64,000 nucleotides of DNA from Pseudidiomarina tainanensis (GCF_004214835.1 NZ_PIQJ01000001.1:620001-684000), one strand, 5' to 3'; numbered from the stretch's first letter, positions 54,212 to 63,512 are shown. Notes: generated by a model not told the origin, from the letters alone. Translations and numbers: made by a program.

Positions 54212-54953
54212 ATGAGTAGCCCATCACGCTGGCGCCGTATAGGCAACGACTTGAAGGCGCTACTCACCATTCACAAACATCCTCGGCCGTTTCTTTTTCA
54301 TCATGATTGCTGCTTTGGCGGCAACCCTGCCGTTTGATATTGCGTTACTTCCTGTGCGTATTGGTTGGCTAACGGTGGGTGCGATTTTTGCTGTCGTGCT
54401 AGTGGTGCTATATAGCTTAGCGATACCGGTAACACACCACGCCAAGCCGATAGAGCCTGTTGCACCCGTGTTTCGTCGTGAAATTATCACTGAGTCAGTT
54501 TTGATTGGAATGATTGTCGGCGGTAGTCTTGCCTTAGCCAATGGCATTGGATTGGTTAATCCATACTGGGTGCCTATTTCGTGTGCTGCGATCATGCAAG
54601 GCGCCACCGTGCGAGACATGCGTCATCGCAAAATTCATCGCATTAGTGGCACTATTATTGGAATGGCTCTGGCCTATTGGCTGTGGAGTTGGAACATGTC
54701 ACCGCTACAGGTTGCCTTGGCGGTGTTTGTATTGATGTTTATTATTGAGACGTTGATTGTCCGACATTACGGATTAACCGTCGTGTTTATCACGCCAATG
54801 ACATTACTCTTAGCTGAATCTGCGTTAGGCAACTTGGCTCTTGAAGAGCTTGTGCAAGCTCGTGTCGTGGATATTGCACTTGGTAGCACTATTGGCTTCG
54901 TTGCAGGCTGGCTGTTGCTTTACCGTCGCCAACGCGCTTCAAGGCTTAATTAA
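54212..54953 (+). pseudogene. FUSC family membrane protein, frame disrupted
   Basis: Two frames together look like one FUSC/aromatic-acid-exporter-type protein. ATG 54212 opens about 30 codons (MSSPSRWRR, LKALLTIHKHPRPFLF) and then runs into a stop soon after the T-rich stretch at 54291-54298. The next frame continues from about 54300 (IMIAALAATLPFDIALLPVRIG) to 54953 with several transmembrane helices and YWVPISCAAIMQGATVRDMRHRKIHRISGT. Removing one base restores continuity. About 100 residues of the usual N-terminal helices also seem missing, so an out-of-frame deletion is likely. An alternative is expression from ATG 54303 as a 216-aa protein. Confidence 0.6.
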
Positions 54954-54994
54954 TCAGCTAAACTCTCTGTTATTTTTGAAACGGAGAGCCAGCC

Positions 54995-55318
54995 ATGGAA
55001 AGCAAACTAGGACATGATCGCGACGAGTCGCAAAATGAACTCACTCGAAAACTTGCCAAATTATTGCGGATCGAACGCAAATATCACATGAGTCAAGAAG
55101 CCCTATCCGATCGGATAATATGTAGCCGCGCTTCTATCTCGCGCATGGAGAGTGGTGGAAATGTTCGAAGTGATATACTAATAGCCTCACTTGCAGAGCT
55201 TGAACTCGCCGAGCACTTTATCGTACTTATTGATAGTTTACTGGCAGAACCTCCGGAGAAACGCGCTCGGGACGAGCGTCAACGAAGATTCGACGCGATT
55301 ATGGCTCCATATCGGTGA
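54995..55318 (+). CDS. XRE-family transcriptional regulator
   Basis: A 107-aa protein with a Cro/CI-type helix-turn-helix (LAKLLRIERKYHMSQEALSDRIICSRASISRMESG; about 18-52) and a short helical C-terminus. GGAG precedes ATG 54995. No partner toxin or phage gene is next to it; the target is unknown. It converges with cmoB across a repeat-rich gap. Confidence 0.85.
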   Translation: MESKLGHDRDESQNELTRKLAKLLRIERKYHMSQEALSDRIICSRASISRMESGGNVRSDILIASLAELELAEHFIVLIDSLLAEPPEKRARDERQRRFDAIMAPYR

Positions 55319-55374
55319 ATTTCAGTATCAAAAATGATCTATCTGGCGTATGTATATCGCCTCAAAATAAAGTC

Positions 55375-55441
55375 GTTCAGTTGCAGCAATAAAGTTACAA
55401 ATTAGCCCCCTCTTTTTGTAACTTTATTGCTGCAACTGAAC
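55375..55441. repeat. Perfect 27-bp inverted repeat
   Basis: Arms 55375-55401 and 55415-55441 are exact inverse copies (outer end GTTCAGTTGCAGC) around a 13-base loop rich in C and T. Too long and too A/T-balanced for an ordinary terminator. It lies between the convergent XRE and cmoB genes. Confidence 0.85.
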
Positions 55442-55463
55442 ACTGAAAATAAATTAGGGCACC

Positions 55464-55522
55464 CTAGCTCTAGCTCTAGCTCTGGCTCTAGCTCTAGCTC
55501 TAGCTCTGGTTCTGGCTCTAGC
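55464..55522. repeat. Hexanucleotide tandem array
   Basis: About nine to ten units of GCTCTA with variants GCTCTG and GTTCTG. Intergenic, likely variable in copy number between strains. Confidence 0.85.
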
Positions 55523-55558
55523 CCCAACCCCGACTTGGGGGATAAGCGTGGCTATAAC

Positions 55559-55595
55559 GATGCTGCGCATCACCCGGCGTAGAACGCCGGGCTAC
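55559..55595 (-). repeat. REP-like unit R4 at the cmoB stop
   Basis: On the minus strand: GTAG head (55592-55595), stem CCCGGCGT/ACGCCGGG with a 3-base loop, then a second small hairpin GATGC/GCATC. TAG of the head is the cmoB stop codon. Confidence 0.85.
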
Positions 55596-56572
55596 GGGTT
55601 GGCGATGATCACGGCGCGGCGAGGGGCTGGGAAGCCTTCGATGGTGCGGCTGCGATCATTTGGATCGAGGAAGTCAGCGAGTGATTGACCTTGCATCCAT
55701 TCGGTGGCGCGCTGCTCTTCAAGCGTGGTGACAGATTCGTCAACGACACGGGCGTTCTTGAAGCCGACGCGGCTCATCCAATGTAATAGCGCTTTGGTAC
55801 TTGGAATAAACCAAACATTACGCATTTTGGCGTAGGTTTCGCCTGGCACTAGTACGGTGTGTTCGTCACCTTCTACAACTAATGTTTCCAGCACGAGCTC
55901 GCCGCCTGGTTTTAATTGGGCGCGAAGCTGTGTCAGGAAGTCAATTGGGGAGCGGCGGTGATACAAAACGCCCATGCTGAACACGGTGTCAAAGGCGCGC
56001 AATTCAGGTAAATCTTCGACCCCAAGCGGGAACCAATGTGCACGAGCGGCAAGCTCGGCTGGCATGAAGTGTCGAATTGCCATGAACTGTGCCATAAATA
56101 ATTGGCCCGGGTCGATGCCCCATACTTGGTCAGCACCGGCTTCTAGCATGCGCCATAGGTGATAACCACTACCACACCCGATATCAAGCACTTGGCGGCC
56201 GCTGAGGTCGCCGTTGTTGCTAAGGTGCGGTAATACGCGTTGCCATTTGAAGTCAGAGCGCCATTCGGTATCAATGTGCACGCCATGCAGGTCAAAAGGG
56301 CCTTTACGCCATGGCGTGAGCTGCATCATCAGGCCACGAATACGATTTTGCTCACCGTCGCTAACACTGTCATTGTTGATGGTTACCGTATCCGCGAGAG
56401 ACACATGTTGTGGCTCGATGTGAGGTAACTGCGCAACGCATCGGAGCCATTTCGGTAATTCGCCGTGCTGTTGTTCCTTTTGCCAGTTTTCCAGTTGCGC
56501 AGGCAAGGTTGTCAGCCAGTGTTGCAATGGTGAGTGGGCAACAGCGATAAGGTCTTGGGCGAATAAATTCAT
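55592..56572 (-). CDS. cmoB: tRNA U34 carboxymethyltransferase CmoB
   Basis: A 326-aa enzyme that transfers a carboxymethyl group from carboxy-SAM to 5-hydroxyuridine at tRNA position 34. SAM-fold motif [43 protein letters not shown]. Start at 56572 (GGAGAACTA before ATG); an upstream in-frame start at 56629 lies inside cmoA. It follows cmoA by 11 bp, the usual pair. The stop codon is part of a REP unit. Confidence 0.95.
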   Translation of the reverse strand: MNLFAQDLIAVAHSPLQHWLTTLPAQLENWQKEQQHGELPKWLRCVAQLPHIEPQHVSLADTVTINNDSVSDGEQNRIRGLMMQLTPWRKGPFDLHGVHIDTEWRSDFKWQRVLPHLSNNGDLSGRQVLDIGCGSGYHLWRMLEAGADQVWGIDPGQLFMAQFMAIRHFMPAELAARAHWFPLGVEDLPELRAFDTVFSMGVLYHRRSPIDFLTQLRAQLKPGGELVLETLVVEGDEHTVLVPGETYAKMRNVWFIPSTKALLHWMSRVGFKNARVVDESVTTLEEQRATEWMQGQSLADFLDPNDRSRTIEGFPAPRRAVIIANP

Positions 56573-56583
56573 TAGTTCTCCAG

Positions 56584-57315
56584 TTACTTGACGGCGAGCA
56601 AGGCGGCGAAATTGTAGCATTGGAACCACACTTGCGTGTGCTGAAAGCCAATTTCGCGCAGACGTTCGTGATGTGTCTCAAGCGTGTCGATGCGCATGAC
56701 GTTTTCAATTGCCGCACGTTTCTGGGCGATTTCGAGTTCACTATAGCCGTTTGCACGTTTAAATTCGTGGTGGATATCTACTAGCAGTTCATTCATTTGC
56801 TCATCGGCACTGCGGAATTTTTCGCTCAGTAGCAACACGCCGCCGGGCTTTAAACCGTCGTATATTTTTTTCAGTAAGTCATAGCGCTGCTCAGGTGGAA
56901 CGAATTGCAAGGTGAAGTTCATCGTCACCACCGAAGCGTTTTGAATGTCAGACTGCTGGATGTCTTCGCAGCGCACACTCACAGGTACGTCGCTACGATA
57001 GCCTTGCAAGTGAAGCTTGCAGCGCTCAACCATGGCCTCTGAGTTATCGATACCGATCACTCGAATATTATTGAGGTGCTGGCAATTCTGGCGCATCGCT
57101 AAAGTTGCCGCGCCTAATGAGCAGCCTAAGTCATAGAGGTTTGAATCAGCCTGCGCGAAGCGTTTAGTGAGCTGGCCGATACCTTGCAAAATACTTTGGT
57201 AACCTGGCACTGAGCGATTGATCATGTCGGGAAATACTTCCACCACGGTTTGATCAAACACAAAGTCGCTTACTTGCGGCAACGGTTCGGCGAATATCGA
57301 ATCTTTTTTCGTCAT
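56584..57315 (-). CDS. cmoA: Carboxy-SAM synthase CmoA
   Basis: A 243-aa SAM-fold enzyme making carboxy-S-adenosylmethionine from SAM and prephenate, used by CmoB. Motifs: [45 protein letters not shown], and [12 protein letters not shown]. Upstream, at 57332-57344, lies a perfect odd palindrome TGTCTG-A-CAGACA that might be an operator. Confidence 0.95.
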   Translation of the reverse strand: MTKKDSIFAEPLPQVSDFVFDQTVVEVFPDMINRSVPGYQSILQGIGQLTKRFAQADSNLYDLGCSLGAATLAMRQNCQHLNNIRVIGIDNSEAMVERCKLHLQGYRSDVPVSVRCEDIQQSDIQNASVVTMNFTLQFVPPEQRYDLLKKIYDGLKPGGVLLLSEKFRSADEQMNELLVDIHHEFKRANGYSELEIAQKRAAIENVMRIDTLETHHERLREIGFQHTQVWFQCYNFAALLAVK

Positions 57316-57422
57316 ACGTCTTAATAATCTTTGTCTGACAGACAGTACATGTATTTTAACGTAACGTGGCTATAAACAGTAGCACTAGAAGCTGTATCAT
57401 TACTAAATTGCGCCGACAGTTA

Positions 57423-57450
57423 CTGACATTCAGTGTAAGTCCGTTATAAT
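57423..57450 (+). promoter_or_regulatory. Likely aspS promoter
   Basis: -35 CTGACA (57423-57428) and a consensus -10 TATAAT (57445-57450) separated by 16 bases, 43 bp upstream of the aspS start. Confidence 0.65.
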
Positions 57451-57492
57451 GTGCAGCTTTGTAAATTCTTAATTTGTGGTAGGGATGATCCC

Positions 57493-59259
57493 ATGCGTAG
57501 CCATTACTGTGGACAGCTTGAAACGAGTCTTGTAAACCAATCCGTAACTTTATGTGGTTGGGTCAATAAACGCCGCGATTTGGGCGGTTTAATTTTTATA
57601 GATATGCGCGACCGCACTGGTCTGGTGCAGGTTGTATTTGATCCCGACCAACAGGCGCTATTTGAGACTGCGAACAAGTTACGTCAAGAGTTTTGTATTC
57701 GTCTAGTGGGTACTGTACGTGCGCGTCCTGAAAGCCAAGTGAATAAAACCATGGCGACCGGTGCCGTCGAAGTGATGGCGACTGAGCTGGAAATTATTAG
57801 CCGCGCGGAGCCACTACCAATCGATTTCAATCAGCAGGTGAGTGAAGAGCAACGTTTGCGCTTCCGGTATTTGGATCTGCGTCGTCCAAACATGAACCAT
57901 AACCTGCAATTCCGCGCCAAAGTGACCAGCGCAGTGCGCCGTTTTCTAGATGACAGCGGTTTTTTAGATATTGAAACACCAATGCTTACCCGAGCAACGC
58001 CTGAAGGTGCGCGTGATTATTTGGTACCAAGCCGAACGCACAAAGGCAAGTTCTTCGCATTGCCACAGTCACCACAGCTGTTCAAGCAATTGCTGATGAT
58101 GTCTGGCTTTGACCGTTACTATCAAATCGTCAAATGCTTCCGTGACGAAGATTTGCGTGCTGATCGTCAGCCTGAATTTACTCAAATTGATATTGAAACG
58201 TCGTTCATGACTTCTGACCAAGTGATGGCGGTTACGGAGCAGATGGTGCGTAAGCTTTTTGCTGAGATGCTCGACGTAGACTTGGGTGATTTCCCGCGTA
58301 TGACGTGGCATGAAGCGATGCGTCGCTTCGGTAGCGATAAACCTGACCTGCGTAATCCGCTTGAATTAGTTGATGTCGCTGATTTGCTCAAAGATGTTGA
58401 GTTTAAAGTCTTCGCTGGCCCAGCAAACGACCCGAAAGGCCGTGTTGCTGCGCTGAAAGTGCCAGGCAAAGCGGAAGCGATTTCTCGTAAGAACATTGAT
58501 GAGTACACCAATTTTGTTGGCATCTATGGTGCGAAAGGCTTAGCGTGGATGAAAGTAAATGATTTGAGTGCTGGTCGTGAAGGTATTCAGTCACCAGTTC
58601 TTAAGTTTATTCCAGATGATGCGTTAGAAGGTATTTTGGCACGCACTGAAGCGGCCAATGGCGATATTATTTTCTTTGGCGCCGATAAAGCGACAGTGGT
58701 TGCAGAAGCTTTGGGTGCATTGCGCTTAAAAGTGGGTAATGACTTCGATTTAGTAAGTGACGAATGGCGCCCGTTATGGGTTGTTGACTTCCCAATGTTC
58801 GAAGAACACGAGGGCCGTTTACACGCGATTCATCACCCGTTTACAGCACCGGTTGGCGTGACGCCAGATGAATTGAAGGCGAACCCTGAAGGGGCATTGT
58901 CGAACGCGTACGATATGGTCCTTAACGGCGTTGAAGTGGGTGGTGGTTCAGTACGTATTCACAACAACGAAATGCAGCAAGCAGCGTTTGAAATTTTGGG
59001 CATTGGCAAAGAAGAAGCACAAGAGAAGTTTGGCTTCTTACTCGAAGCGTTGAAGTACGGCACGCCGCCGCATGCTGGTTTAGCTTTTGGTCTGGATCGT
59101 TTGGTCATGTTGATGGTCGGCGCGAGCTCGATTCGTGAAGTGATTGCGTTCCCGAAAACCACAACTGCGGCCTGTGTATTAACGGATGCACCGGGGCTCG
59201 CAAATCCAGAAGCTCTAGCAGAATTGAACGTTGTTGTTGTAGCGAAGGACAACGACTAA
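57493..59259 (+). CDS. aspS: Aspartyl-tRNA synthetase
   Basis: A 588-aa class II synthetase of the bacterial type: N-terminal OB-fold ([24 protein letters not shown]), motif 2 [18 protein letters not shown], a GAD insertion domain (about 290-420), and motif 3 [16 protein letters not shown] 57493 follows AGGGATGA; the in-frame extension to 57451 overlaps the promoter and is rejected. Confidence 0.97.
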   Translation: MRSHYCGQLETSLVNQSVTLCGWVNKRRDLGGLIFIDMRDRTGLVQVVFDPDQQALFETANKLRQEFCIRLVGTVRARPESQVNKTMATGAVEVMATELEIISRAEPLPIDFNQQVSEEQRLRFRYLDLRRPNMNHNLQFRAKVTSAVRRFLDDSGFLDIETPMLTRATPEGARDYLVPSRTHKGKFFALPQSPQLFKQLLMMSGFDRYYQIVKCFRDEDLRADRQPEFTQIDIETSFMTSDQVMAVTEQMVRKLFAEMLDVDLGDFPRMTWHEAMRRFGSDKPDLRNPLELVDVADLLKDVEFKVFAGPANDPKGRVAALKVPGKAEAISRKNIDEYTNFVGIYGAKGLAWMKVNDLSAGREGIQSPVLKFIPDDALEGILARTEAANGDIIFFGADKATVVAEALGALRLKVGNDFDLVSDEWRPLWVVDFPMFEEHEGRLHAIHHPFTAPVGVTPDELKANPEGALSNAYDMVLNGVEVGGGSVRIHNNEMQQAAFEILGIGKEEAQEKFGFLLEALKYGTPPHAGLAFGLDRLVMLMVGASSIREVIAFPKTTTAACVLTDAPGLANPEALAELNVVVVAKDND

Positions 59260-59283
59260 GACCTTTACTGATAGGAGCGAATC

Positions 59284-59805
59284 ATGGCCATTATTCTGGG
59301 AATTGACCCAGGTTCACGCCTTACTGGCTATGGTGTGATTCGCCAATCAGGCAATCAAATTACTTACCTTGGTAGCGGTTGCATCAATGTGATGCGTAGC
59401 CTGAAAGGCGAAGCCGAACCGACTCTTGCCGATAAGCTCAAAGTTATTCATGATGGCATCGCTGAGCTTATCGCACAGTTTCAACCCACCGAATTTGCAA
59501 TTGAACAAGTGTTTATGGCACGCAACCCAGATTCTGCGCTAAAGTTAGGTCAGGCTCGTGGCGCGGCGATTGTGGCGGCGGCCTGTGCCGGTTTACCTGT
59601 CGCAGAATATGCTGCGCGATTGGTAAAGCAAGCGGTGGTTGGCACTGGGGCAGCTGATAAAACACAAGTGCAACACATGGTCATGGCCATGTTGAAATTG
59701 CAACATAAACCGCAAGCCGATGCCGCTGATGCGTTAGCCGTTGCTTTGTGCCATGCTCATACACGAACACAACTTATACTAAAAACAACAAGGGGACGCG
59801 CGTGA
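59284..59805 (+). CDS. ruvC: Holliday junction resolvase RuvC
   Basis: A 173-aa endonuclease that resolves Holliday junctions. Acidic active site visible: Asp in LGIDPGSR, Glu in [22 protein letters not shown], and the C-terminal [20 protein letters not shown] precedes ATG 59284. GTGA overlap with ruvA. Confidence 0.96.
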   Translation: MAIILGIDPGSRLTGYGVIRQSGNQITYLGSGCINVMRSLKGEAEPTLADKLKVIHDGIAELIAQFQPTEFAIEQVFMARNPDSALKLGQARGAAIVAAACAGLPVAEYAARLVKQAVVGTGAADKTQVQHMVMAMLKLQHKPQADAADALAVALCHAHTRTQLILKTTRGRA

Positions 59806-60422
59806 TTGGTCAATTGACAGGAACGTTAATCGCTAAGCAGCCACCTGAAATTCTTATTGATGTACACGGCGTTGGTTACGAAGTTCAAATGCCGATGACA
59901 TGTTTGTATGAACTCCCAGATATTGGTGAGCAAGTGAAGGTCATAACGCATTTTGTCGTGCGTGAAGACGCGCAGTTGCTGTACGGTTTTAATACTTTTG
60001 CCGAGCGCACGTTGTTTCGCCAGCTCATTAAAGCGCAGGGCGTCGGGCCGAAGTTAGCGCTAACCATCATGTCCGGCATGACCGCACATCAATTTGTGCA
60101 TGCGGTAACACACGATGATGTTTCAACCCTAGTGAAGCTTCCAGGCGTCGGTCGTAAAACCGCTGAGCGCTTGGTGGTTGAAATGCGTGATCGCTTGAAA
60201 AACTGGGGTTCGGCAACACCAGCCACTGATGCAGCGCCGATTGATTTTGGCGATATGAATCCAACGGTAAGTGCGAATTCGCCACGTGATGATGCATTGA
60301 GTGCATTGCTGGCTCTTGGCTATAAACCGGCGCAGGCGGAAAAAGCAGTTGCCGCGGCACTCAAAGCAGAACCCGAAGCTCCAAGTGAAGCCCTCATCCG
60401 CTTCGCTTTGAAAAATATGTAG
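59802..60422 (+). CDS. ruvA: Holliday junction branch migration protein RuvA
   Basis: A 206-aa protein: OB-fold domain I ([27 protein letters not shown]), helix-hairpin-helix domain II ([36 protein letters not shown]), and a C-terminal RuvB-binding domain III. GTG start at 59802 overlaps the ruvC stop. Its TAG stop codon is in the GTAG head of REP unit R2. Confidence 0.96.
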   Translation: MIGQLTGTLIAKQPPEILIDVHGVGYEVQMPMTCLYELPDIGEQVKVITHFVVREDAQLLYGFNTFAERTLFRQLIKAQGVGPKLALTIMSGMTAHQFVHAVTHDDVSTLVKLPGVGRKTAERLVVEMRDRLKNWGSATPATDAAPIDFGDMNPTVSANSPRDDALSALLALGYKPAQAEKAVAAALKAEPEAPSEALIRFALKNM

Positions 60423-60546
60423 CCCGGCGTTTCACGCCGGGTGGCGCGTAGCGCCGTGAATATATGGGCTTCCGCGGTGTCGTTACATTGTGTAACGGCC
60501 GGCAATAACAGCGCGTTGCGCTACCCGGCGTAGAACGCCGGGCTAC
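60419..60546. repeat. Pair of inverted REP-like units R2 and R3
   Basis: R2 (60419-60455, plus): GTAG head, stem CCCGGCGT/ACGCCGGG with a 3-base loop, and second hairpin GGCGC-GTA-GCGCC. R3 (60510-60546) is the same unit on the other strand with second hairpin GCGC-GTT-GCGC. A small CGTTAC/GTAACG hairpin lies between. The pair forms a BIME-like block filling the ruvA-ruvB gap. Confidence 0.88.
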
Positions 60547-60558
60547 GAGGTGTGAACA

Positions 60559-61578
60559 ATGATTGAGCCAGATCGAATTAATCAGCCGCAGGCGAGTAGC
60601 GAAGACGAGGTTATTGATCGTGCTATTCGGCCGAAGCAACTTGCCGACTATACCGGGCAGAAGCATGTGGTTGAGCAAATGGAAATTTTCATTCAGGCCG
60701 CTAAGCAGCGATCTGAGGCGCTTGATCATGTCTTAATATTCGGTCCGCCGGGTCTTGGAAAAACTACTTTAGCAAATATTGTCGCCAATGAATTAAACGT
60801 AAATATCCGGCAAACTTCAGGGCCAGTGCTGGAAAAAGCGGGCGATCTTGCGGCATTGTTAACTAATCTAGAAGAGCACGATGTGCTTTTTATTGATGAG
60901 ATTCACCGTTTGAGTCCGGTGGTCGAAGAGATTTTGTATCCAGCGATGGAAGATTATCAATTGGATATTATGATTGGCGAAGGTCCTGCTGCCCGTTCAA
61001 TCAAATTAGATTTGCCGCCATTTACATTGGTGGGTGCGACAACTAGGGCAGGGGCTTTGACGTCACCGCTTCGCGATCGGTTTGGGATTGTGCAGCGCCT
61101 TGAGTTTTATAACGTGGAAGAACTCACCACGATTATTCGCCGCTCTGCTAAATTCCTGAACTTAGATTTAGAAGCCGAGGGCGCTCTAGAAATCGCTCGT
61201 CGCTCACGCGGTACGCCGCGAATTGCGAATCGCTTATTGCGCCGAGTACGAGATTTCGCCGAAGTGAAGAATAGCGGTCATATTGATCAGCCAACGGCCG
61301 CAGCGGCACTTGCTATGGTTGATGTTGACGAAGCTGGTTTCGATTACATGGATCGTAAATTACTGCTCGCCATTATTGAAAAGTTTATGGGGGGACCAGT
61401 CGGGTTAGATAACTTGGCCGCCGCCATTGGCGAAGAGAAAGATACGATTGAGGATGTGTTGGAGCCGTATTTGATTCAGCAGGGCTTTTTGCAGCGAACG
61501 CCGCGGGGACGCATTGCAACACCACACGCCTATGCCCACTTCGGCTTAGGCAAAGGCAAAGACGATATTAGCAATTAG
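60559..61578 (+). CDS. ruvB: Holliday junction branch migration helicase RuvB
   Basis: A 339-aa AAA+ ATPase. Walker [13 protein letters not shown], Walker [15 protein letters not shown], sensor 1 [19 protein letters not shown], and a C-terminal winged helix ([16 protein letters not shown]). The ribosome site GAGG lies just past the REP block. The final codons (DISN and stop) are encoded by the left arm of family A copy A7. Confidence 0.97.
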   Translation: MIEPDRINQPQASSEDEVIDRAIRPKQLADYTGQKHVVEQMEIFIQAAKQRSEALDHVLIFGPPGLGKTTLANIVANELNVNIRQTSGPVLEKAGDLAALLTNLEEHDVLFIDEIHRLSPVVEEILYPAMEDYQLDIMIGEGPAARSIKLDLPPFTLVGATTRAGALTSPLRDRFGIVQRLEFYNVEELTTIIRRSAKFLNLDLEAEGALEIARRSRGTPRIANRLLRRVRDFAEVKNSGHIDQPTAAAALAMVDVDEAGFDYMDRKLLLAIIEKFMGGPVGLDNLAAAIGEEKDTIEDVLEPYLIQQGFLQRTPRGRIATPHAYAHFGLGKGKDDISN

Positions 61579-61650
61579 ATATTGGATATTAGCGTTGCAG
61601 TATCGGGTTTTTGGGTTTCACTAATATCAAATATCCGATAGCTAATATCG
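61563..61650 (+). repeat. Family A heptad inverted repeat, copy A7
   Basis: Left arm 61563-61592 and right arm 61621-61650 with several unit changes flank a spacer containing GTATCGGGTTTTTGGGTTT. The left arm overlaps the ruvB stop codon. Confidence 0.9.
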
Positions 61651-61666
61651 CACTTGAATTTTAGGT

Positions 61667-61693
61667 AAAAAAAAGCCCGCTCAGGGAGCGGGC
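61667..61693 (-). terminator. Minus-strand Rho-independent terminator
   Basis: On the minus strand: perfect 8-bp stem GCCCGCTC/GAGCGGGC with a 3-base loop, followed by eight T. On the plus strand it lacks a T-tract. No minus-strand protein gene lies upstream, which points to a small RNA. Confidence 0.85.
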
Positions 61694-61775
61694 AAAATAC
61701 AGAACAACAAGGAAGTTAAATCCAGGGAACAATAACAGGAAGAAGTGACAACCGGTCTCTTCGTATCTGATATCT
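61667..61775 (-). ncRNA. Candidate small RNA between ruvB and ybgC
   Basis: A predicted transcript of about 109 bases. It starts about 8 bases after a minus-strand TATAAT. A 5' hairpin GAAG-A-GAC/GTC-A-CTTC with loop CGGTT, an unstructured U-rich middle, and a strong terminator with a U-tail follow, a layout typical of Hfq-dependent sRNAs. No protein-coding frame of note. The start site is inferred from the promoter. Confidence 0.5.
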
Positions 61776-61782
61776 GAAGCGT

Positions 61783-61810
61783 ATTATACGGAGGACTGAC
61801 CAGCATTCAA
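61783..61810 (-). promoter_or_regulatory. Promoter of the candidate small RNA
   Basis: Minus strand: -35 TTGAAT (61805-61810), 16-base spacer, -10 TATAAT (61783-61788). The spacer contains GCTGGTCAG, resembling half of the GntR-type palindrome found at 61888. Confidence 0.55.
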
Positions 61811-61887
61811 ACGAGAAAAATTGTGTTTCACATAAAATTTACTAATGCGAAGTAAAAATACCTGGTTAAAAAATGCGCTAACTAAAA

Positions 61888-61944
61888 TTGGTCAGACCAA
61901 AATAAGGCTCGAATCTTAAGGGTTTTGTAAAAATTGGTCAGATC
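61888..61944 (+). promoter_or_regulatory. GntR/FadR-subfamily-like operator sites upstream of ybgC
   Basis: TTGGTC-A-GACCAA at 61888-61900 is a perfect 13-bp palindrome close to the PdhR-type pattern ATTGGTnnnACCAAT. A second, partial copy TTGGTCAGATC is at 61934-61944, 15 bp before the ybgC start. Regulator identity is inferred from pattern only. Confidence 0.5.
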
Positions 61945-61958
61945 GCTAAGATAAAAAA

Positions 61959-62396
61959 ATGTCTGGTGTAAAATTGAGCAACTTAACATTTGAATGGCCG
62001 ATTCGGGTCTATTACGAAGATACAGATGCTGGCGGTATCGTTTATTATGCGAACTATCTCAAATTCCTTGAGCGTGCCCGAACAGAATGGTTACGCTCGT
62101 TAGGGATTGAGCAAGATACTTGGCTGCAACATCGTATTGGTTTTGTCGTGCGACAGGTGCAACTGGATTTGCTACTGCCCGCGCGATTTAATGATGAACT
62201 GACGGTCACTGTTGTGGTCGAACGCCTCGGAAAGGCGTCAGTAATTTTTGCGCAACAAGTCCTGCGAACTGACGGAACGCTGTTGTGTCAGGCGCAAATT
62301 AAAGCGGCTTGTGTGAATTTAGGAGAGCCTGGTGAAGCCGTGCGAGCGGTACCAATGCCAGCGGAAATTTTTGAGGTGTTAAAACGTGCAAACTGA
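61959..62396 (+). CDS. ybgC: Tol-Pal associated acyl-CoA thioesterase YbgC
   Basis: A 145-aa hot-dog-fold thioesterase: RVYYEDTDAGGIVYYANYLKFLERARTEWL with the catalytic Asp in the YEDTDAGG motif. It hydrolyses short-chain acyl-CoA and is always linked to tolQRA. The ribosome site is weak. It overlaps tolQ by 11 bp. Confidence 0.95.
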   Translation: MSGVKLSNLTFEWPIRVYYEDTDAGGIVYYANYLKFLERARTEWLRSLGIEQDTWLQHRIGFVVRQVQLDLLLPARFNDELTVTVVVERLGKASVIFAQQVLRTDGTLLCQAQIKAACVNLGEPGEAVRAVPMPAEIFEVLKRAN

Positions 62397-63081
62397 ATTG
62401 TCGATAACTGCGCTGATTTTAGAAGCAAGTATTGTTGTCCAGCTCGTTATGTTGTTGCTGTTGGCGTTCTCTGTGGTCGGCTGGATGATGATATTCCAGC
62501 GTGCCAAAGTCATTAAAACTGCGACACAACAGGCATTAAGTTTCGAAGATCGGTTTTGGTCGGGCGTTGACTTAGCACGGTTGTTTCAAGAAGTATCTGC
62601 GCGTGCCCAAAACGCCTCTGGTATGGAAAAGATTTTTCATGCTGGCTTTAAAGAGTTTGCGCGACTTCGCAAAAATGAATCGCTTAGCCAGCAACAGATG
62701 CTCGATGCATCGTATCGAGCAATGCGCGTTGTGCACTCACGCGAGCTCGACAGTTTGGAAAGCAATTTGTCGTTTTTAGCAACGATTGGTTCGATTAGCC
62801 CTTATGTCGGTTTGTTTGGTACGGTATGGGGTATTATGAATGCGTTTATTGGCTTAGGTGCAGTTCAGCAAGCTACCTTAGCCATGGTGGCGCCAGGTAT
62901 TGCAGAGGCTTTGATTGCGACAGCAATGGGTCTATTCGCAGCAATCCCGGCCGTTATTGCGTATAACCGATTTAGTTATCGTGTTGAAAAAGTAGATAAT
63001 CAGTACGTGAACTTTATGGATGAACTGATGGCGATTCTGCAGCGTCAGGGCTCGCAAGCGAAAGCAGGTGCGGCGGCATGA
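62386..63081 (+). CDS. tolQ: Tol-Pal system proton channel subunit TolQ
   Basis: A 231-aa inner-membrane protein of the MotA/TolQ/ExbB family with three helices: VVQLVMLLLLAFSVVGWMMIFQR, LATIGSISPYVGLFGTVWGIM and GIAEALIATAMGLFAAIPAVIAY. With TolR it uses the proton gradient to energise TolA and keep the outer membrane constricting at division. ATGA overlap with tolR. Confidence 0.96.
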   Translation: MQTELSITALILEASIVVQLVMLLLLAFSVVGWMMIFQRAKVIKTATQQALSFEDRFWSGVDLARLFQEVSARAQNASGMEKIFHAGFKEFARLRKNESLSQQQMLDASYRAMRVVHSRELDSLESNLSFLATIGSISPYVGLFGTVWGIMNAFIGLGAVQQATLAMVAPGIAEALIATAMGLFAAIPAVIAYNRFSYRVEKVDNQYVNFMDELMAILQRQGSQAKAGAAA

Positions 63082-63512
63082 TGACGGTGACACGTCGACG
63101 CCGCAAACAGGTGTCGGAAATCAACGTGGTACCCTACATTGATGTCATGTTGGTACTGCTCATTATCTTTATGGTTACAGCGCCCCTGATTACGCAAGGG
63201 GTGAAGGTTGATTTGCCGAAGGCGTCTGCGGAACCATTGGACCCTGAGAGCAAGCCGCCGATTGTTGCCTCGGTAGATAAAGATGGTAATTATTATTTAA
63301 GCACGAGCAACGATCCTAATGCGGCGATTGATGTTGTCGATTTAGCGGTTGCAGTGCAAGCCGAGTTGCAGGTGAGCCCTGGACGTCCAGTAGTGGTTAA
63401 AGGCGATGGCTCGGTGCAGTATAATCAAGTTGTGCAGCTCATGGTACTGTTGCAGAAAGCGGGTGTGCCTCAGGTTGGTTTGATGACAGATAACTCGGCA
63501 GGTGGTGAGTAG
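63078..63512 (+). CDS. tolR: Tol-Pal system protein TolR
   Basis: A 144-aa ExbD/TolR protein: basic N-terminus, one helix with the proton-carrying Asp (NVVPYIDVMLVLLIIFMV), and a periplasmic domain (SVDKDGNYYLS, VVKGDGSVQYNQVVQLM). Its TAG stop shares a base with the tolA GTG start. Confidence 0.96.
   Translation: MMTVTRRRRKQVSEINVVPYIDVMLVLLIIFMVTAPLITQGVKVDLPKASAEPLDPESKPPIVASVDKDGNYYLSTSNDPNAAIDVVDLAVAVQAELQVSPGRPVVVKGDGSVQYNQVVQLMVLLQKAGVPQVGLMTDNSAGGE

Noticed and set aside
7125-61650. Heptad arrays as a CRISPR array
   Set aside because: Units are contiguous 7-mers in inverted pairs with no unique spacers of constant length, and there are no cas genes.
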